Positions 35,435-44,004 of a DNA stretch of 64,000 nt are shown in pieces (position 1 is the stretch's first letter; every line of letters begins with the position of its first letter). The DNA lies in assembly GCA_947500575.1 (NCBI GenBank), contig CANMSI010000003.1:496001-560000 (forward strand), written 5' to 3'. The stretch comes from an uncultured Flavobacteriaceae bacterium. GTDB taxonomy: Bacteria; Bacteroidota; Bacteroidia; Flavobacteriales; Flavobacteriaceae. The notes under the pieces are model-generated. The model was not told where the DNA came from. It saw nothing but the letters and a program-made list of their open reading frames with translations, and made no database searches. Position numbers and translations under genes: made by a program.

Positions 35435-37292
35435 ATTCATTTATCTTGAAGGGTTGCCCGCTATATGGTTTGGCATATTCATGCTCTAATGTTTTTTCTA
35501 ACATCTTTTTTTCTAGACCCTTCCTTGTAATTTCACCTTTTAAATATTTTTCAATGAGCAAGGAAGCAATGTGCCCAGCGTACCTAGAACCATAATACCC
35601 ATGCTCAATATAAACCGCTAAGGCTATTTTAGGATTGTCCGCAGGTGCAAAAGCAACGAATACAGAATGATCTGTTAATTGTGTTTTTACACTATCTATT
35701 TTGGTAAAGTTTTCAACTGTTCCGGTTTTACCTGCAATTTCTATTCCTGGAACCTGAACCCATCGAGCAGTTCCTTTTTTGTAAACGTCCGTCATCCCTT
35801 TGATAACAGGTTCAAAATGTTTTTTATCAATAGTTGTCTTCTTGGCAACTGTAAATGCAGGGATGTCTATGTTTTGACCATCAATCTTTTTAAGGAGGTG
35901 AGGCGTAAAATAATGACCTCTATTCGCTATGGCGGCGGTCATATTTGCAAGTTGTATGGGTGTTACGGATACCTCGCCCTGTCCAATAGAATTAGAGATG
36001 ATATAAGAGGAAGCCCATCTGTTATCTCCATACCACCGATCGTAATACTCTTTGCTGGGTATTCGTCCTTTGAGTCCATCTGGAAGATCGTACCCTAAAT
36101 AATTCCCAAGCCCAAAGCTTTTCATATGTTTTTCCCAAACATCCATTCCCTCATCGGTAGTAGGGAATTTGTCGTATATCTTTCTAAAGGTATTTGCAAA
36201 ATAGGCATTACAAGATTTGTATATTCCACTATTCATATCTCTAATACCTCCTCCGCAATGACAGCCTCTTTTGGTTCTGCCTACATAGAATCCATTGTAA
36301 CATCGCACTGTAGTAGTAGGAGTTAGAACGTTTTCTTGCAAAGCTATAAGTGCATTAAGTGCCTTAAAGGGAGATCCTGGAGAAGATTGAGCAGAAATAG
36401 CTCTATTCCATGTTGGTTTGGCAATAGAATCGTTATACAGCCTTGTATAGTTTCTTGAACGCTTTCTTCCAACTAGTAAAGCAGGATCATAAGTTGGTCC
36501 AGAGATCATGGCTAAAATTTCTCCTGAACTTGGCTCAAGAGCCACAATACCTCCACGCTTCCCATTCATTAATAGTTCACCATATTCCTGTAATGCTTTG
36601 TCTAGGGTTAAATGGATTTCTTTTCCCTGTTCAGGTGGTGTATCCAAAGTACCTTCCTTATAAGGGCCAATATCTCTGTTAAAACGGTTTTTTTGAATAT
36701 ACTTTACCCCTTTCTTACCCCTTAGTAATTCTTCATATTGTTTTTCAATACCCGTGCGGCCAGTTAGCTCACCGGCTACGTAGTAAGGGTTCCTTTTTAA
36801 ATCTCCCTCGTTTACCTCACTAATAAAACCTAATACATGAGCTCCACTTTGTGTATCGTAATAACGCAAGGATCTTTTTTGAATATAAAACCCTTCATAT
36901 TTGCGCATTTTCTCTTGTAAGCTTGCATAATCCTCTTTGGATAATTGGGGTACTAGTACAGAGGGTAGTCTTGGAGAATATACTCTTGCTTTTCTCAGCT
37001 TTTCAATGAACTTAGGCTTGTCAATTCCTAAAAGGCTACAAAATTCAAGGGTGTCTAATGGTTTTACTTCCCTTGGGATTACCATAACATCATACGCATG
37101 TTGGTTAGCTACCAATAGTTTTCCAGTTCTATCGTAAATATAACCTCGCTCTGGATAATCATATACCGCTTTAATTGCTGGGTCCTCTAGGAGTTGGTCT
37201 TCAGAAAAGCTAAAAATTTGAAGATACGATAGTCTGCCTATAAAGGTAATTCCTATGATGATAATTATGGAGGATAAAAGCAGCTTCTTCAT
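35424..37292 (-). CDS. mrdA: Penicillin-binding protein 2
   Basis: A 622-residue class B transpeptidase. It has an N-terminal membrane anchor (about 4-22), a dimerisation/pedestal region, and a transpeptidase domain with Ser307-x-x-Lys310 (SPFK), Ser360-Cys361-Asn362 and Lys522-Thr523-Gly524. It cross-links peptidoglycan made by RodA in the elongasome. Upstream mreD ends 41 bases away; downstream rodA overlaps. There is a cysteine-rich KRGCHCGGGI stretch at 341-350 ahead of the SCN motif. Confidence 0.96.
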   Translation of the reverse strand: MKKLLLSSIIIIIGITFIGRLSYLQIFSFSEDQLLEDPAIKAVYDYPERGYIYDRTGKLLVANQHAYDVMVIPREVKPLDTLEFCSLLGIDKPKFIEKLRKARVYSPRLPSVLVPQLSKEDYASLQEKMRKYEGFYIQKRSLRYYDTQSGAHVLGFISEVNEGDLKRNPYYVAGELTGRTGIEKQYEELLRGKKGVKYIQKNRFNRDIGPYKEGTLDTPPEQGKEIHLTLDKALQEYGELLMNGKRGGIVALEPSSGEILAMISGPTYDPALLVGRKRSRNYTRLYNDSIAKPTWNRAISAQSSPGSPFKALNALIALQENVLTPTTTVRCYNGFYVGRTKRGCHCGGGIRDMNSGIYKSCNAYFANTFRKIYDKFPTTDEGMDVWEKHMKSFGLGNYLGYDLPDGLKGRIPSKEYYDRWYGDNRWASSYIISNSIGQGEVSVTPIQLANMTAAIANRGHYFTPHLLKKIDGQNIDIPAFTVAKKTTIDKKHFEPVIKGMTDVYKKGTARWVQVPGIEIAGKTGTVENFTKIDSVKTQLTDHSVFVAFAPADNPKIALAVYIEHGYYGSRYAGHIASLLIEKYLKGEITRKGLEKKMLEKTLEHEYAKPYSGQPFKINEYGW

Positions 37293-37333
37293 CTAAGTTT
37301 ATAATCAATAATTGAAGGTTAATCTACGAATGT

Positions 37334-37843
37334 TTATTCTTTGTTTACACTAAAAAGTGAACCAAATAACAAGCACAACAGTAAAGTGGCGCCCGTTGTG
37401 GCAACAATTTTCTTTAAAATTAGTAGCAAATTAGCAAAACTAAAAATCTCTAAAGAAAAGAAAATCATATGATGTACTATAACTAATAACGCTAAAAAGG
37501 TAATTTGTTGTGCCTTAGTAGTGTTAGATAGTCTAAAACTTTGAAACTCATAATTAACGCCAAAAACAAATCTCATAATTGCGGGCCTTAAATAGGCTAT
37601 GGTTCCAGTAGCTGCTGCATTTAACGCCATGGTATCTGAGAAAAAATCTACCACAAATCCAAGAAAAAAACTAACACCGATAAAGGCAGCTCTGTTTTCT
37701 TTTATGGGATACCAATATAGGAAGAGAATATACACCATTGGATTAATGAAACCAAAGAAGTTAAGCTTGTTGAAAACTAGCACCTGAATCAATGCTAGCA
37801 GAACAAAACGTATTGTATTAATAAAATAATAGTTATTGTTCAT
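37334..37843 (-). CDS. mreD: Rod shape-determining protein MreD
   Basis: A 169-residue, almost entirely hydrophobic protein with about five membrane segments. Similarity to MreD is weak by motif alone (YWYPIKENRAAFIGVSFFLGFVVDFFSD is typical), but its place directly after mreC (11-base overlap) and before PBP2 is decisive. It is the membrane partner of MreC in the elongasome. Confidence 0.9.
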   Translation of the reverse strand: MNNNYYFINTIRFVLLALIQVLVFNKLNFFGFINPMVYILFLYWYPIKENRAAFIGVSFFLGFVVDFFSDTMALNAAATGTIAYLRPAIMRFVFGVNYEFQSFRLSNTTKAQQITFLALLVIVHHMIFFSLEIFSFANLLLILKKIVATTGATLLLCLLFGSLFSVNKE

Positions 37844-38651
37844 TTTTTGTTGCTTCTTCCAGTTCTCTAATTTCTTCCTGGTTAATATTACTTATGATAT
37901 ATACATTTTTAATATTGGTCATATCATTAAAAAGCTTAATGTCTATGTTATAGAAATTTTTAGTTGTAGTTAGGTCAAATTTTTGAATAACACCAATAGG
38001 AATATTTTCTGGGAAAATACTACTACTTCCACCTGTGACAATGGTGTCGCCAATTTTAAGATTTACCAATCGAGGAATTTCTTCCAATTGCACTACGTTA
38101 TACTGTTTCTCATTCCATTTTAAAGATCCAAAATGAGCCGTATTTTTTAGTTTGGCATTGATGCTAGATCGGGTGTTAAGAATGCTTTGCACCGTTGCAT
38201 AGTTATTCGATGTATTTTCTACAATACCAAGAATTCCTAAAGATGTAATGACCCCCATATCTTGGGTTACACCTTGTTTTTTACCCTTATCTATTGTAAT
38301 GTAGTTTCTTGGACCAGCATAAGCATTTTTAATAGCCCTTGCTGTTTGTATTGTATAATTAATAGCAGTAGTGTCAATGGATAGCTCGTTTGGAGTAGGT
38401 GTGTTTAATAACAATCTACGTAAGCGTTCATTCTCTTCTAGGAGGCTTTTATTTTCTTCGTTTAAATCAAAATAGGAAGAAACACTTGTAGACATACTAA
38501 AGATACCACCAGAAATCCAATTGGCAGAATTAAAGAATTTGGAATGATGGTAACTGTGAGATTGAATTGTAAAACCCAAAGAAATCAGCAATAGCAACAA
38601 ATAAAGTAAGGTAGTTTTATACTTTATTACGAGATTGATGATTTGTTGCAT
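37833..38651 (-). CDS. mreC: Rod shape-determining protein MreC
   Basis: A 272-residue protein with one N-terminal membrane helix (TTLLYLLLLLISLGFTI), a coiled coil (NEENKSLLEENERLRRLLL region, about 63-82), and a beta-rich C-terminal domain containing KGKKQGVTQDMGVITSLGILGIV and GDTIVTGGSSSIFPENIPIG, both MreC hallmarks. It links MreB to the periplasmic wall synthesis enzymes. It overlaps mreD by 11 bases. Confidence 0.94.
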   Translation of the reverse strand: MQQIINLVIKYKTTLLYLLLLLISLGFTIQSHSYHHSKFFNSANWISGGIFSMSTSVSSYFDLNEENKSLLEENERLRRLLLNTPTPNELSIDTTAINYTIQTARAIKNAYAGPRNYITIDKGKKQGVTQDMGVITSLGILGIVENTSNNYATVQSILNTRSSINAKLKNTAHFGSLKWNEKQYNVVQLEEIPRLVNLKIGDTIVTGGSSSIFPENIPIGVIQKFDLTTTKNFYNIDIKLFNDMTNIKNVYIISNINQEEIRELEEATKNEQ

Positions 38652-38692
38652 TCAATTATCTATTTCGAGTGCTATCGTTAAAGGGCTCTTAG

Positions 38693-38711
38693 GGATACTT
38701 TTTAAGTATCC
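38693..38711. other. Perfect palindromic hairpin in the mreB-mreC gap
   Basis: GGATACTT (38693-38700) and AAGTATCC (38704-38711) form an 8-bp stem with a 3-base loop. No T run follows on the minus strand, so it is not a typical terminator. It may be an mRNA processing or stability element that sets mreB output apart from mreC, or a protein site. Confidence 0.45.
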
Positions 38712-38733
38712 ATGCATTTGTTAGAATACAGTT

Positions 38734-39762
38734 TTACTTTATAAGGATGCTTTTGTATCGCTCTAGATTTTTTAAAGCAATTCCTGTTCCTCGTACTACT
38801 GCTCTTAAAGGGTCTTCTGCAATGTACACTGGTAAATCTGTTTTTTGAGATAGACGCCTGTCCAATCCTCTTAACATAGATCCTCCACCTGCTAAATAGA
38901 TTCCTGTATTGTAAATATCTGCCGCTAATTCAGGAGGAGTCTGGGATAAAGTTTCCATGACAGCATCTTCTACACGTAAGATAGACTTATCCAAGGCTTT
39001 GGCAATTTCTCTGAACGAAATAGATACCTGTTTTGGTTTCCCTGTTAAGAGATCCCTTCCCTGCACAGACATTTCATCTGGCGGATTCTGTAAATCTTCC
39101 GTTGCAGAACCAATTTGAATCTTAATATTTTCGGCTGTACTCTCTCCTACATACAAGTTGTGTTGGGTACGCATGTAATAAATAATATCGTTGGTAAATA
39201 CGTCACCTGCAATTTTAACAGATTTGTCACAAACAATACCACCAAGGGCAATAACAGCAATTTCTGTTGTACCACCACCAATATCTACGATCATATTTCC
39301 TTTGGGTTGCATAATGTCTAGTCCAATACCAATAGCAGCTGCCATAGGTTCATGAATTAGGTATACTTCTTTCCCATTTACACGTTCTGCAGATTCTTTT
39401 ACCGCTCGCATTTCCACTTCTGTAATTCCTGAAGGTATACAAATGACCATACGAAGTGCTGGAGGAAACCACTTTTTCTTTAAGGCAGGAATATTTTTAA
39501 TGAACATATTGATCATCTTTTCAGATGCATCAAAATCGGCAATTACACCATCCTTAAGAGGACGAATCGTTTTTATATTTTCATGGGTTTTTCCCTGCAT
39601 CATATTGGCTTCTTTGCCAACTGCAATAATTTTGCCTGTAATTCTATCTCTGGCAACAATAGACGGACTGTCAACAACCACCTTATCCATATGAATAATT
39701 AGCGTGTTTGCGGTGCCCAGGTCAATGGCTATTTCTTCCGTCAAAAAATCAAAAAATCCCAT
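38734..39762 (-). CDS. mreB: Rod shape-determining actin MreB
   Basis: A 342-residue actin-fold ATPase. Seen: the phosphate-1 motif EIAIDLGTANTLI (10-22), VCIPSGITEVEMRAVKESAE, EPMAAAIGIGLD, phosphate-2 IVDIGGGTTEIAVIALGG, and the adenosine motif YLAGGGSMLRGLD. It polymerises on the inner membrane and positions the elongasome. First gene of the mreBCD-mrdA-rodA unit, with a -7 element about 42 bases upstream. Confidence 0.97.
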   Translation of the reverse strand: MGFFDFLTEEIAIDLGTANTLIIHMDKVVVDSPSIVARDRITGKIIAVGKEANMMQGKTHENIKTIRPLKDGVIADFDASEKMINMFIKNIPALKKKWFPPALRMVICIPSGITEVEMRAVKESAERVNGKEVYLIHEPMAAAIGIGLDIMQPKGNMIVDIGGGTTEIAVIALGGIVCDKSVKIAGDVFTNDIIYYMRTQHNLYVGESTAENIKIQIGSATEDLQNPPDEMSVQGRDLLTGKPKQVSISFREIAKALDKSILRVEDAVMETLSQTPPELAADIYNTGIYLAGGGSMLRGLDRRLSQKTDLPVYIAEDPLRAVVRGTGIALKNLERYKSILIK

Positions 39763-39803
39763 TCGTAGTAGTTTGGTTTCGGATTAAAAGTAAATTTTAT
39801 CGA

Positions 39804-39811
39804 CAAAAGTA
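39804..39811 (-). promoter_or_regulatory. Probable -7 element for the mre operon
   Basis: The minus strand reads TACTTTTG, matching TAnnTTTG, between the purH stop and the mreB start. A -33 TTG is not evident. It suggests the rod-shape genes can be transcribed independently of purH. Confidence 0.45.
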
Positions 39812-39817
39812 GTAAAA

Positions 39818-41347
39818 TTAATGTTTAAAATGACGTGTGCCTGTCATTACCATTGCAATTCCATTTTGGTTACAGTAGTCGATACTCAGTTGATCTTTTA
39901 TAGATCCTCCGGGTTGTATAACGCTAGCAATACCACTTTTATGCGCAATTTCTACACAATCTGGAAAAGGAAAGAAAGCATCACTTGCCATTACTGCACC
40001 ATCTAGATCAAAATTAAAAGATTTTGCCTTGTGAATGGCTTGGTTCAGTGCGTCTACCCTAGAGGTCTGTCCGGTGCCGCTTGCACAAAGTTGTTTGTTT
40101 TTTGCCAAAACAATGGTGTTGCTTTTGGTGTGCTTACAGAGCTTGGAAGCAAAGATGAGATCTTCTAGTTCCTCTTCTGTTGGGTGTTTTTCTGTGGCAT
40201 ATGTTAAGTCGGCTATAGTATCAGTTTTATGATCCGCTTCTTGTACTAACATTCCATTCAAACAAGATCTTGTGGTTGTCTTTGGAAGTTCAATATCCTT
40301 TAAAATAAGAATAATACGATTCTTTTTTCCTTTTAGAATTTCCAAAGCTTCTGCAGAAAAACTAGGTGCAATAACTACTTCGCAAAAAAGTTGGTGTATT
40401 TCGGTAGCGGTAGGAACATCTATTTCGGTATTACTAATAAGAATGCCTCCAAAAGCGGAAACAGGGTCTCCTGCAAGAGCATCTACATAAGCTTGATGAA
40501 TTGTATTCCTTGTAGCAAGGCCACAAGCATTATTATGTTTTAGGATGGCAAAAGTAGGAGCATCTCCCTTAAATTCATTCATAAGATTTACTGCCGCATC
40601 TACATCTAATAGGTTGTTATAGGATAATTCTTTGCCGTGTAATTTGGAAAATAGGGCATCAAAATCTCCAAAGAAAAACCCTTTTTGGTGCGGGTTTTCG
40701 CCATAGCGAAGCACTTTCCCTTGCGTTTCACTAATTTTTAGAACTGCCATCTTATGCTGATTAAAATAATTGAAGATAGCCGTATCATAATGAGATGATA
40801 CATTGAATGCTTTGGTTGCGAAACGTTTTCTGTTTTCGAGCGTTGTACTACCTTCATTGGTGGTAATGACTTCTAAAAATTCTGCATAATCTTCCATAGA
40901 AGATACGCATAGTACATCTTTGTAGTTTTTGGCTGCTGCTCTTATTAAAGAGATACCTCCAATATCTATTTTTTCAATGATATCTTCTTCTGAAGCACCG
41001 TCTGCAACTGTTTTCTCAAAGGGATATAAATCTACAATGACTAGATCAATTTGTGGAATTTCAAATTCTACGAGTTGCGCCTGATCGTTTTCATTTTCTT
41101 GTCGATTTAAAATACCTCCAAAGACCTTTGGGTGTAAGGTTTTTACTCGGCCTCCTAGAATAGAAGGATAGCTGGTAACATCTTCTACTGGCACCACATC
41201 AATACCTAAGTCTTTTATAAATTTTTCTGTTCCCCCAGTAGAGTAAATGGTAATTCCAAAATCGTTTAATTTTCTAACAATGGGTTCTAGACCATCTTTG
41301 TGAAATACAGAGATTAATGCGGAGGTTGCTTTTTTGGTGGTGCTCAT
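39818..41347 (-). CDS. purH: Bifunctional AICAR transformylase / IMP cyclohydrolase
   Basis: A 509-residue enzyme for the last two steps of IMP synthesis. The N-terminal MGS-like cyclohydrolase domain contains GITIYSTGGTEKFI, GGRVKTLHPKVFGGIL and VDLYPFEKTV. The C-terminal transformylase contains YGENPHQKG, AILKHNNACGLA and DAFFPFPDCVE. The ATG at 41347 starts MSTTKKATSALISVF as in the family; an in-frame ATG at 41386 would add 13 residues. Confidence 0.97.
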   Translation of the reverse strand: MSTTKKATSALISVFHKDGLEPIVRKLNDFGITIYSTGGTEKFIKDLGIDVVPVEDVTSYPSILGGRVKTLHPKVFGGILNRQENENDQAQLVEFEIPQIDLVIVDLYPFEKTVADGASEEDIIEKIDIGGISLIRAAAKNYKDVLCVSSMEDYAEFLEVITTNEGSTTLENRKRFATKAFNVSSHYDTAIFNYFNQHKMAVLKISETQGKVLRYGENPHQKGFFFGDFDALFSKLHGKELSYNNLLDVDAAVNLMNEFKGDAPTFAILKHNNACGLATRNTIHQAYVDALAGDPVSAFGGILISNTEIDVPTATEIHQLFCEVVIAPSFSAEALEILKGKKNRIILILKDIELPKTTTRSCLNGMLVQEADHKTDTIADLTYATEKHPTEEELEDLIFASKLCKHTKSNTIVLAKNKQLCASGTGQTSRVDALNQAIHKAKSFNFDLDGAVMASDAFFPFPDCVEIAHKSGIASVIQPGGSIKDQLSIDYCNQNGIAMVMTGTRHFKH

Positions 41348-41411
41348 TTTAAAATGCTTGCTGTTATCAAATAATAGCCAAAGCATTTTGCCTTAGCCGC
41401 TTAGTAAGCGA

Positions 41412-41419
41412 CAAAAATA
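41412..41419 (-). promoter_or_regulatory. Possible -7 element for purH
   Basis: The minus strand reads TATTTTTG (TAnnTTTG) with a leader of about 60 bases that contains a small CGCTT/AAGCG hairpin. No well-placed -33 TTG is visible. Confidence 0.35.
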
Positions 41420-41471
41420 ATTTTTTTAAACCTAATAAAAAGTGTGGGTTATCAACAAAAGTGCTAAAGTT

Positions 41472-41924
41472 TTAAAGAATTTTAGCTACCTGAGCATTTA
41501 CAAATTCTAAAAAACGTTCATCTTCTTTCGTAAAAGGATCTGGGGTGTCAGAATCAATGTCTATTTGCCCCACATTTTCGCCATTCACAAAAAGTGGAAC
41601 CACAATTTCTGCTTTCACAGAAATACTACAGGCAATGTAATTGTCCTGAGCGGCAACATCGGGAACTACAAAATTTTCGTTAGAAACAGCTACTTGTCCA
41701 CAAATTCCTTTGCCAAAAGGAATAATGGTATGATCCGTTGGGGTACCAGCATAAGGTCCTAACTTTAATTCTTCTTTGTCTCCATTCTTGAAATAAAAAC
41801 CAACCCAGTCATAATAGGGAATTCTTGCTTTCAGAAGTTCGCATACCGCTTGCAAGCGATCCTCTACCGTTTGATCTGCTTTTGTTAAAATAGTAGTTGT
41901 CTCTGCTTGTAGTGTTTGATACAT
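41472..41924 (-). CDS. GAF-domain protein, free methionine-(R)-sulfoxide reductase type
   Basis: A 150-residue single GAF domain. Seen: WVGFYF, LKLGPYAGTPTDHTIIPFGKGICGQVA, and CSISVKAEIVVPLFVNGENVGQIDIDS, the pattern of fRMsr (YebR-like) enzymes that reduce free methionine-R-sulfoxide. Cys75 (GKGICG) and Cys99 (YIACS) sit where redox cysteines of the family lie; the third cysteine known from the E. coli enzyme is not apparent. The start at 41924 begins MYQTLQAE; an earlier in-frame start overlaps a strong -7 element. Confidence 0.82.
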   Translation of the reverse strand: MYQTLQAETTTILTKADQTVEDRLQAVCELLKARIPYYDWVGFYFKNGDKEELKLGPYAGTPTDHTIIPFGKGICGQVAVSNENFVVPDVAAQDNYIACSISVKAEIVVPLFVNGENVGQIDIDSDTPDPFTKEDERFLEFVNAQVAKIL

Positions 41925-41937
41925 GAAATGCTTTTTA

Positions 41938-41945
41938 CAAAGATA
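41938..41945 (-). promoter_or_regulatory. Probable -7 element for the GAF/fRMsr gene
   Basis: The minus strand reads TATCTTTG, a full TAnnTTTG match, 13 bases before the ATG at 41924. This implies a leader of only a few bases and supports the shorter start. Confidence 0.5.
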
Positions 41946-42033
41946 TTTAAAATGCATTTTTTTTGTCGCTTTTTTATTTGAAAAATTACAACAATACGAC
42001 TCTTAAAATAGCGTTAAAGAAAGAAGGGAGATC

Positions 42034-42062
42034 TTGCAGTTACGGATTATTCCTTATTTTTG
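42034..42062 (+). promoter_or_regulatory. Promoter of the HYC_CC_PP metal cluster
   Basis: TTG (42034-42036), an 18-base spacer, and TATTTTTG (42055-42062) match the Bacteroidota consensus. The ATG of the first gene is at 42068, only 5 bases past the -7 element, so the transcript is probably leaderless or nearly so. Confidence 0.65.
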
Positions 42063-42067
42063 TACCG

Positions 42068-42475
42068 ATGAAAAAAGTTTTTCATAAAATAGCATCTTTG
42101 TGTTTGGCGTTGCTTTTGTTAGCGTCTACTACTTCTTGGACAGTAGAGCAACACTATTGTATGGGGAGGCTTATGGATACAGCTTTTTTTGCCACTGCTG
42201 AAGATTGTGGTATGGGCCTTGCTGATAATGCATCTGATGAAAAGGAAATTATGCCTTGTTGCGATGATGAGGTAAGCGTTATTGATGGTCAGGATAATTT
42301 GAAAATATCGTTGGATGATCTTTCTCTAGGAGAACATTTATTTATTTCAGTCTATACCTATACCTACCTTAATTTATTTGAAGGATTAGAAGAACATATA
42401 GTTCCTTTTAATCAGTACCCACCTCCTATATTGATTGCCGACATACAATTGTTGGACCAAGTTTTTTTAATTTGA
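42068..42475 (+). CDS. HYC_CC_PP family protein
   Basis: A 135-residue exported protein. Signal segment at about 9-24; then the motif that names the family: His29-Tyr30-Cys31, a further Cys47, the pair Cys64-Cys65, and Pro118-Pro119-Pro120 near the end. The arrangement of one His and four Cys suggests metal binding, but no function has been shown to my knowledge. The ATG at 42068 is set by the promoter directly upstream; a longer in-frame ORF from 41963 runs through that promoter and is rejected. It leads a run of five genes with two heavy-metal-associated proteins. Confidence 0.85.
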   Translation: MKKVFHKIASLCLALLLLASTTSWTVEQHYCMGRLMDTAFFATAEDCGMGLADNASDEKEIMPCCDDEVSVIDGQDNLKISLDDLSLGEHLFISVYTYTYLNLFEGLEEHIVPFNQYPPPILIADIQLLDQVFLI

Positions 42476-42583
42476 TTTAGTTGACTTCGTACCCTTTCTG
42501 CGCCTTTAATTGGAATTGATAGCGTAGTATAAGAGGGTTGCTATTATCTTGAAGTATTTCAATTAAATAAATTAAATAACATC

Positions 42584-43357
42584 ATGAAAACAATTATATG
42601 CCTTACAGGTATCATACTATTTTCTTTGGGAAAAATAAATGCCCAAGGACCACCCATTACAGCTGATAAACCTATTATGCTGGGTGGCGGGAGTTTCACG
42701 ACTAAGACCTTAACAGAAATCAGAAAAACGGAACGAGGAACATTTACCTATATTCCAATAATGTTACATTACCTTCCTTCTTCTAATTCTTTGGTTGCAG
42801 TTCACCTACCATATATTGGCTACAATATCAATGCTAGCGATGAAACTGGTGGTGGATTGGCGGATATAAAAATTTTAGGGAAATACCAATTTTTTAGAAA
42901 AGATGCGACAGGTAAAACCTTTCGGGTAGTGGCAAAAACATTGCAGAGTTTGCCTACAGGTGAATCTTTAGATCTTGTGGATCTAAGTACTGGAAATTAT
43001 GCCGGATATTTCGGAGTAGTCGCTGGATACGAAACTTTAAAATATGGTATTTCAAATGAAGTAGGATACAACTGGATGCCTAATGGTACTTTAGACGAGT
43101 TTAGATATAAACTAGGTTTTGGATTGCCATTGTTAAAACCTCAGTATCCAAATAAACAGCTGAACTTATATTTTGAGTATACCAATTCTTGGCTCGTAGA
43201 ACGAGATTGGTATCAGTTGCTCTATGCACAAGGTATTCAATACGCCGGAAAAAACATCACTTTTGATTTGGCAATTCAACTGCCATTGGTAAATGATGTA
43301 GATAATGGTAGAAAATTAGAGTACAGTTTATTTTTAGGAACTAGATATACATTTTAA
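42584..43357 (+). CDS. Outer membrane beta-barrel, probable transporter-like protein
   Basis: A 257-residue protein with a signal peptide ending near INAQ (residue 21), then alternating hydrophobic strands separated by turns and a C-terminal aromatic (GTRYTF), the usual end of an outer membrane barrel. Phrases such as FTYIPIMLHYLPSSNSLVAVHLPYIG and GGGLADIKILGKYQFF resemble barrels of the phenol-degradation MetA-type/transporter group. The length would allow about 12 strands. Its place next to metal-binding proteins suggests metal or small-molecule passage, which is inference. Confidence 0.7.
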   Translation: MKTIICLTGIILFSLGKINAQGPPITADKPIMLGGGSFTTKTLTEIRKTERGTFTYIPIMLHYLPSSNSLVAVHLPYIGYNINASDETGGGLADIKILGKYQFFRKDATGKTFRVVAKTLQSLPTGESLDLVDLSTGNYAGYFGVVAGYETLKYGISNEVGYNWMPNGTLDEFRYKLGFGLPLLKPQYPNKQLNLYFEYTNSWLVERDWYQLLYAQGIQYAGKNITFDLAIQLPLVNDVDNGRKLEYSLFLGTRYTF

Positions 43358-43370
43358 AAAAAATAAAAAC

Positions 43371-44000
43371 ATGAAAAAAACAGTAATAATAACATTGGTT
43401 GTTGGAATAATGACCTTGTTCAGTGCAAATGCACAAAAGGAAATGGATCAGTTTATGGTCCAAGTAGATGGCTTGGGGTGTCCCTTTTGCGCCTATGGAT
43501 TGGAAAAAAAATTCAAAGAATTTAAAGGGATTAAGAAAGTAAAAATTGACATAGAAACGGGCGACTTTAGTTTTAGTTATCCAGCAGAAAAGGCACTTAC
43601 TATGGAAGCGGTTGAAAAACAAGTAGAGAAAGCAGGATATACGCCTATTACCTCAAAAATTATCAGAGCAAATGGTAGTGTAGAAGAATCAGGAACTTCG
43701 GTAAGTGCTATAAGATCGGATAAAAGTTTGATAGCAGAGAAAATTCATGTTGCAGGAAAGTGTGGTATGTGTGAAGCCCGAATCCTAAAAGCTACAAAAG
43801 ACATACCTGGAGTAGCTACTGCCTCATGGGATGTAGATACCAAGATGTTGCTTGTAAATTTTGACCCAACTGCTACTTCAATGAACGCTATTGAGGAGGG
43901 TGTTGCTGCTGCTGGTCATGACACCAAAAATATAAAGGCAACAGATTCGAAATATAAAGGATTACCAGCTTGCTGTAAATATGAACGAATTGAATATTAA
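43371..44000 (+). CDS. Periplasmic protein with two heavy-metal-associated (HMA) domains
   Basis: A 209-residue protein with a signal peptide (ends SANAQ near residue 22). HMA domain 1 spans about 27-92, with Cys37-x-x-Cys40 in GLGCPFC. HMA domain 2 spans about 122-188, with Cys131-x-x-Cys134 in GKCGMC. A Cys201-Cys202 pair is near the C-terminus. Both domains keep the beta-alpha-beta spacing (VKIDIETGDFSF; ASWDVDTKMLLVNF). HMA domains carry soft metals such as Cu(I) or Hg(II) by ligand exchange. Two domains with cysteines on an exported protein suggest a periplasmic metal relay. It lies 13 bases after the barrel gene and 4 bases before the NHL gene. Confidence 0.85.
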   Translation: MKKTVIITLVVGIMTLFSANAQKEMDQFMVQVDGLGCPFCAYGLEKKFKEFKGIKKVKIDIETGDFSFSYPAEKALTMEAVEKQVEKAGYTPITSKIIRANGSVEESGTSVSAIRSDKSLIAEKIHVAGKCGMCEARILKATKDIPGVATASWDVDTKMLLVNFDPTATSMNAIEEGVAAAGHDTKNIKATDSKYKGLPACCKYERIEY

Positions 44001-44004
44001 AAAG

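Noticed and set aside
35679-36098. 139-codon plus-strand ORF opposite the PBP2 gene
   Set aside because: It is antisense to the transpeptidase domain, where the minus-strand frame carries all active-site motifs.
41963-42067. Upstream extension of the HYC_CC_PP frame (35 extra residues)
   Set aside because: It runs through a consensus TTG-N18-TATTTTTG promoter and places a non-signal stretch before the signal peptide; the ATG at 42068 is a better start.
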